From NCBI GenBank assembly GCA_964030475.1, contig CAXIPT010000002.1:8388553-8452552 (forward strand): a stretch of 64,000 bases of DNA, read 5' to 3'. The notes under the pieces are model-generated. The model was not told the DNA's origin, did no database searches, and saw only the letters and a list, made by a program, of their open reading frames with translations. Shown here piece by piece: positions 61,121 through 64,000 of this stretch. Each line of letters starts with the position of its first letter. Positions within the stretch are counted from its first letter, which is position 1. The position numbers and the translations under genes are program-made. The DNA comes from Tethya wilhelma (lineage: Eukaryota > Porifera > Demospongiae > Tethyida > Tethyidae).

Positions 61121-62053
61121 TTAAATCATACGGCGTACAAACCCATGCCACATCCAAGTACAGTTATAACCGTAGAGGTCAGTAAGGAATCCATCCACAG
61201 CATAGTAGTCTTCATGCTCCAAAAGAAATTGCTTGAATGAATTGAGTTTGCTTGGACCTTGAAATGGTGTTGAATCAAATGCTGTGCCCATGTATCCAAC
61301 ATCACTAGGGGTGTATGGGTTCGTGTCTTCAACTGCTATATAGTCTCCTTTCTGTAAATATTGATGAAAATAGCCAAGTACACCTGTCATGTTAACATGA
61401 GCATCTTCAACTAAAAGCCATGGGTGGGGTAGTGCCGACAGCATCTCAGATTTGAATGTTTTTTCAACCTCATTACAGTCTCCTTGGAGAAACGTGAGGT
61501 TGTCAGGAACTATTTTCTTGACATTGTCTTCAATCAGAGAGAGATCAATGTCCATGCTATAGACATGGCCAGGAAGGTCCAACAGCTTGAGCTGATCAGC
61601 CAACCAAAACCAAACGGAGCTCCCACCTAATCCCACACCCAGTTCAATGACAGTCCGAGGTTGAACATACCAGAAGAGTTGATGGAAGATTTGAAGCTCT
61701 TCAGGAGTCTTGATTACTGTACAGCCACGATACAAGGATATGTACCTTCCCTTACTTACACCTTTGCACACTTCTATTGGCTGATCACAACGGTCTTCTC
61801 TTTTGCTGATTGGTAGGAAACGATTTGGGCTATTCATTCGGCGTTTCAGTTCAGCATCACGGATATCTATGAGCTTTCGATACGTGTTCGGTTCATTATC
61901 AAATGGGGGACTGAAAGTACTAGATAGTCGACTGGAATTTAAGTTAGATAATGACACTTTGTTGAACTTGTAGTCATTAGCAACTACTTTGACAGCTCTC
62001 AGTCGTGAACCGCTTGCAAAGAACGAAATAGATTTACTCAAAAGCATTGTCAA
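61121..62053 (-). CDS. CmcI-like (cephalosporin hydroxylase family) methyltransferase-fold protein 1
   Basis: Intronless frame of 310 residues. The first 45 residues are rich in Ser, Arg and Lys and nearly free of acids (MTMLLSKSISFFASGSRLRA), fitting a mitochondrial presequence. The body matches the CmcI/rhamnosyl O-methyltransferase family: SAM loop VIELGVGLGGSSVW (135-148), YSMDID (165-170), and VEDAHVN (215-221) plus VEDTNPY (241-247), which contain candidate acidic metal ligands. In the bacterial relative CmcI, Mg2+ is bound by such acids and SAM is the cofactor. Two extra residues (FW, within SSVWFWLADQ) come from a 6-bp duplication and sit beside the SAM loop. Substrate unknown. Tandem with the next gene. 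Confidence 0.85.
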   Translation of the reverse strand: MTMLLSKSISFFASGSRLRAVKVVANDYKFNKVSLSNLNSSRLSSTFSPPFDNEPNTYRKLIDIRDAELKRRMNSPNRFLPISKREDRCDQPIEVCKGVSKGRYISLYRGCTVIKTPEELQIFHQLFWYVQPRTVIELGVGLGGSSVWFWLADQLKLLDLPGHVYSMDIDLSLIEDNVKKIVPDNLTFLQGDCNEVEKTFKSEMLSALPHPWLLVEDAHVNMTGVLGYFHQYLQKGDYIAVEDTNPYTPSDVGYMGTAFDSTPFQGPSKLNSFKQFLLEHEDYYAVDGFLTDLYGYNCTWMWHGFVRRMI

Positions 62054-62359
62054 ATGATGCCAACTTGTGACACGTCACAATAAAAAACGTGCTTATGTAC
62101 AGGCTACTGTGATACGCTTGCGCAAAACTACGTGTAGGTTATGGTAAAGGTCGTTGAGTATAAGCCTGGACCATGGAGGTCGAGAATAAAGTGAGTGCGA
62201 TCGAGACAAGCTATATTTCAATAATATAATTACACTTTACAATGTCCTATCATAGATAATATAACAGGGCTAAGGCTCTATCAACATTAGGTAATAATTG
62301 CAATTAATTGATAGTAATGGAAAAATCATCCAATGACCATCCAGGCAACAGGCAAGCAT

Positions 62360-63283
62360 TCATTTCATTCGTCGCACAAACCCATGCCACATCCAAGTAC
62401 AGTTATAACCATAGAGGTCAGTAAGGAATCCATCCACAGCATAGTAGTCTTCGTGCTCCAACAGAAATTGCTTGAATGAATTGAGTTTGCTTGGACCTTG
62501 CAAATGTCCAGAATCAAATGCTGTACCCATGTATCCAACATCTCTGGGTGCATATGGGTTGGTGTCGTCCACTGTAAGATAATCTCCTTCTTTTAAAAAT
62601 TGATGAAAGTAGGCAAGTACTCCATTCATGTTGACATGCGAATCTTCAATCAAAAGCCACGGGCGGGGCAGTGCTGAGAGCATATCTGAAGTGAAAGTTT
62701 CTTCAACCTTGTTAGAGTCTCCTTGGAGAAACGTGAGGTTGTCAGGAGCTATTTTCTTGACATTCTCTTCGATGAGAGAGAGATCAATATCCATGCTATA
62801 GACATGGCCAGGAAGGTCCAACAGCTTGAGTTGATCCGCCAACCAAACGGAGCTCCCACCTAATCCCACACCCAGTTCAATGACAGTCCGAGGTTGAACA
62901 TACCAGAAGAGTTGATGGAAGATTTGAAGTTCTTCAGGAGTCTTGATTACTGTACAGCCACGATACAAGGATATGTACCTTCCCTTACTTACACCTTTGC
63001 ACACTTCTATTGGCTGATCACAACGGTCTTCTCTTTTGCTGATTGGTAAGAAACGGTCTGGGCTATTCATTCGGCGTTCCAGTTCAGTATCACGGATATC
63101 AATGAGCTTTCGATACGCGTTCGGTTCATTATCAAATGGGGGACTGAAAGTAGTTGACACTGATCGAACTTTGACAGCTGCTGATAATTGCAGTGGTCCG
63201 TAGGGCTTGTAACTACTAAATATTTTCAAAACTCTCAGTCGTGAAGCACTTCCAAAGTGTGCGTTAATCCTGCTCAAAACCAT
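62360..63283 (-). CDS. CmcI-like (cephalosporin hydroxylase family) methyltransferase-fold protein 2
   Basis: Intronless frame of 307 residues, a tandem paralogue of the previous gene. It has a different presequence-like N-terminus (MVLSRINAHFGSASRLRVLK, then YGPLQLSAAVKVRSVST) and a near-identical body from FSPPFDNEPN onward. The SAM loop is VIELGVGLGGSSVWLADQ without the two-residue insert. Acidic motifs are YSMDID, IEDSHVN and VDDTNPYAP. The C-terminus DGFLTDLYGYNCTWMWHGFV is shared. High identity of the bodies with unrelated N-termini suggests recent duplication or conversion. Function not established for animal members. Confidence 0.85.
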   Translation of the reverse strand: MVLSRINAHFGSASRLRVLKIFSSYKPYGPLQLSAAVKVRSVSTTFSPPFDNEPNAYRKLIDIRDTELERRMNSPDRFLPISKREDRCDQPIEVCKGVSKGRYISLYRGCTVIKTPEELQIFHQLFWYVQPRTVIELGVGLGGSSVWLADQLKLLDLPGHVYSMDIDLSLIEENVKKIAPDNLTFLQGDSNKVEETFTSDMLSALPRPWLLIEDSHVNMNGVLAYFHQFLKEGDYLTVDDTNPYAPRDVGYMGTAFDSGHLQGPSKLNSFKQFLLEHEDYYAVDGFLTDLYGYNCTWMWHGFVRRMK

Positions 63284-63555
63284 TGTCAGTTTTCAGGTTT
63301 AGGGCCCTCAGTCACAGACAAGACAACGTGTTTTGTAGCAAATTAATTAAGAACGATGTTAGCTCGGACCTTCCTCAGTGTAATTGGAGTTGAGTGGTAC
63401 GCATGTGCCCTAGAGCCAGTCCGTTTACGAAAGCGCGAATAACTCTGCGCCATTGCGTAATGGTAAAGGTCGTTAAGTTAAAAATACAAGTATCGAGTAT
63501 TGACAAAATTTGTTGCAGTTCGATAACTTGTAGAATGAACCTAGCTGCATTCAGT
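63284..63555. other. Upstream region of CmcI-like gene 2
   Basis: No gene. It contains GGTAAAGGTCGTTAAGTT (63462-63480), similar to ATGGTAAAGGTCGTTGAGTA upstream of gene 1 (62141-62160), a candidate shared promoter motif. Confidence 0.4.
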
Positions 63556-63990
63556 TTATATTTTTACTAGTTCTAAGTAACACTTCTCTCTTTCCCAACC
63601 TAGAAGACTCTCTTCTTCTATGAGTTTACTTCGGACATGATCTCCGATCTCAAACAACTTATTCAATGAAGACCGGAAAGCATAAAAATGTCCAATAAAA
63701 AGTCCTCCACTTGCAATTGGCCTTATTGTAAACTCTTTGTCAAAGTCAATAGTCGTTGAACCAACATCTTCAATCTCACCTAATTCGATTTGTTTGAGTA
63801 CGTCAAAATTAAGAATAGCTTTTGCTTTGACTATTCGTCGTAAATGTAAACAAACAAGAAACATTCCACCTACACACTGATCTATTGAGCAGCTAATCTT
63901 TCTTGAGGCTTGTTTTACACTATCAATGTCACCACAACACAAATGTAAAGCTGCATGGTATGAAGTGGTGCCAAACAACTTGTACTGCAT
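63556..63990 (-). CDS. Unrecognised reading frame, 144 aa, possibly a last exon
   Basis: It starts MQYKLFGTTSYHAALHLCCG and ends GWEREKCYLELVKI. It has no domain I recognise: mixed alpha/beta composition, several cysteines, no signal peptide. The ATG overlaps an AG (atgcag) that could be a splice acceptor 10 bases from the window edge, so this may be the last exon of a gene that begins outside. Confidence 0.45.
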   Translation of the reverse strand: MQYKLFGTTSYHAALHLCCGDIDSVKQASRKISCSIDQCVGGMFLVCLHLRRIVKAKAILNFDVLKQIELGEIEDVGSTTIDFDKEFTIRPIASGGLFIGHFYAFRSSLNKLFEIGDHVRSKLIEEESLLGWEREKCYLELVKI

Positions 63991-64000
63991 TTCGAAAAAA

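Overview
The window is animal nuclear DNA. Genes are split by many short GT-AG introns, and there are (CA)n microsatellites, very many MITEs, and remnants of Helitron, Ty3/gypsy, Harbinger and CACTA/EnSpm-like elements. Gene content (xanthine dehydrogenase, 4CL-type acyl-CoA ligases, invertebrate two-domain GNAT proteins, CmcI-like methyltransferase-fold proteins, an SRCR/mucin-like protein) and compact gene spacing suggest an early-branching invertebrate, most likely a demosponge. The organism call is inference. This is a draft assembly: two N runs (24818-24898 and 49004-49459) and seven single Ns, at least five of which sit where one sequence stops and an unrelated one starts.

Layout. 1-7980 is a decayed Helitron with an OTU segment (N-terminal part, middle part, PIF1 helicase part), split by nested MITEs. 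7972-9656 is a decayed Ty3/gypsy pol fragment on the minus strand. 10340-11504 holds five 5' exons of an XDH copy (A, minus). 11505-14056 is repeats only. 14057-14745 is a Ty3/gypsy LTR plus the integrase C-terminus. 14853-16667 is the N-terminal half of a second Helitron. 16986-17932 holds four 5' exons of XDH copy B (plus). 17969-24817 is a large element with two divergent genes: an open 509-codon SAM-domain gene, and an 11-exon C2H2/transposase-like gene with a single in-frame stop. 24899-28978 holds MITEs and a dead Harbinger.

28979-36771 is a complete 24-exon XDH-family gene (C, minus, 1340 codons by my splicing). 37136-37534 is the 3' end of another copy (E). 37786-44031 mixes acyl-CoA ligase pieces (ACS1, ACS2, ACS3) with two GNAT genes. 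44033-46011 is an SRCR/mucin-like gene fragment. 46013-54521 is XDH copy D (plus, missing exons 1-2, most of 3, and 13-14). 54836-57747 is a complete acyl-CoA ligase gene (ACS4). 58557-59582 is a GNAT duplicate. 61121-63283 is a tandem pair of CmcI-like genes with probable mitochondrial presequences. 63556-63990 is an unrecognised reading frame.

How the genes may work together: a molybdenum hydroxylase, acid-activating CoA ligases, GNAT acyltransferases and CmcI-like enzymes are all locally duplicated. This would fit oxidation, CoA activation and conjugation of small acids or amines, but that link is inference. The strongest observations are: (1) XDH copies C and D are almost identical along most of their length but diverge where the molybdenum active site is built, and C has lost both classical XDH substrate-binding residues; (2) the two-gene SAM/transposase element; (3) an 86-bp perfect foldback with a 9-bp target duplication and an empty site in a paralogous block.
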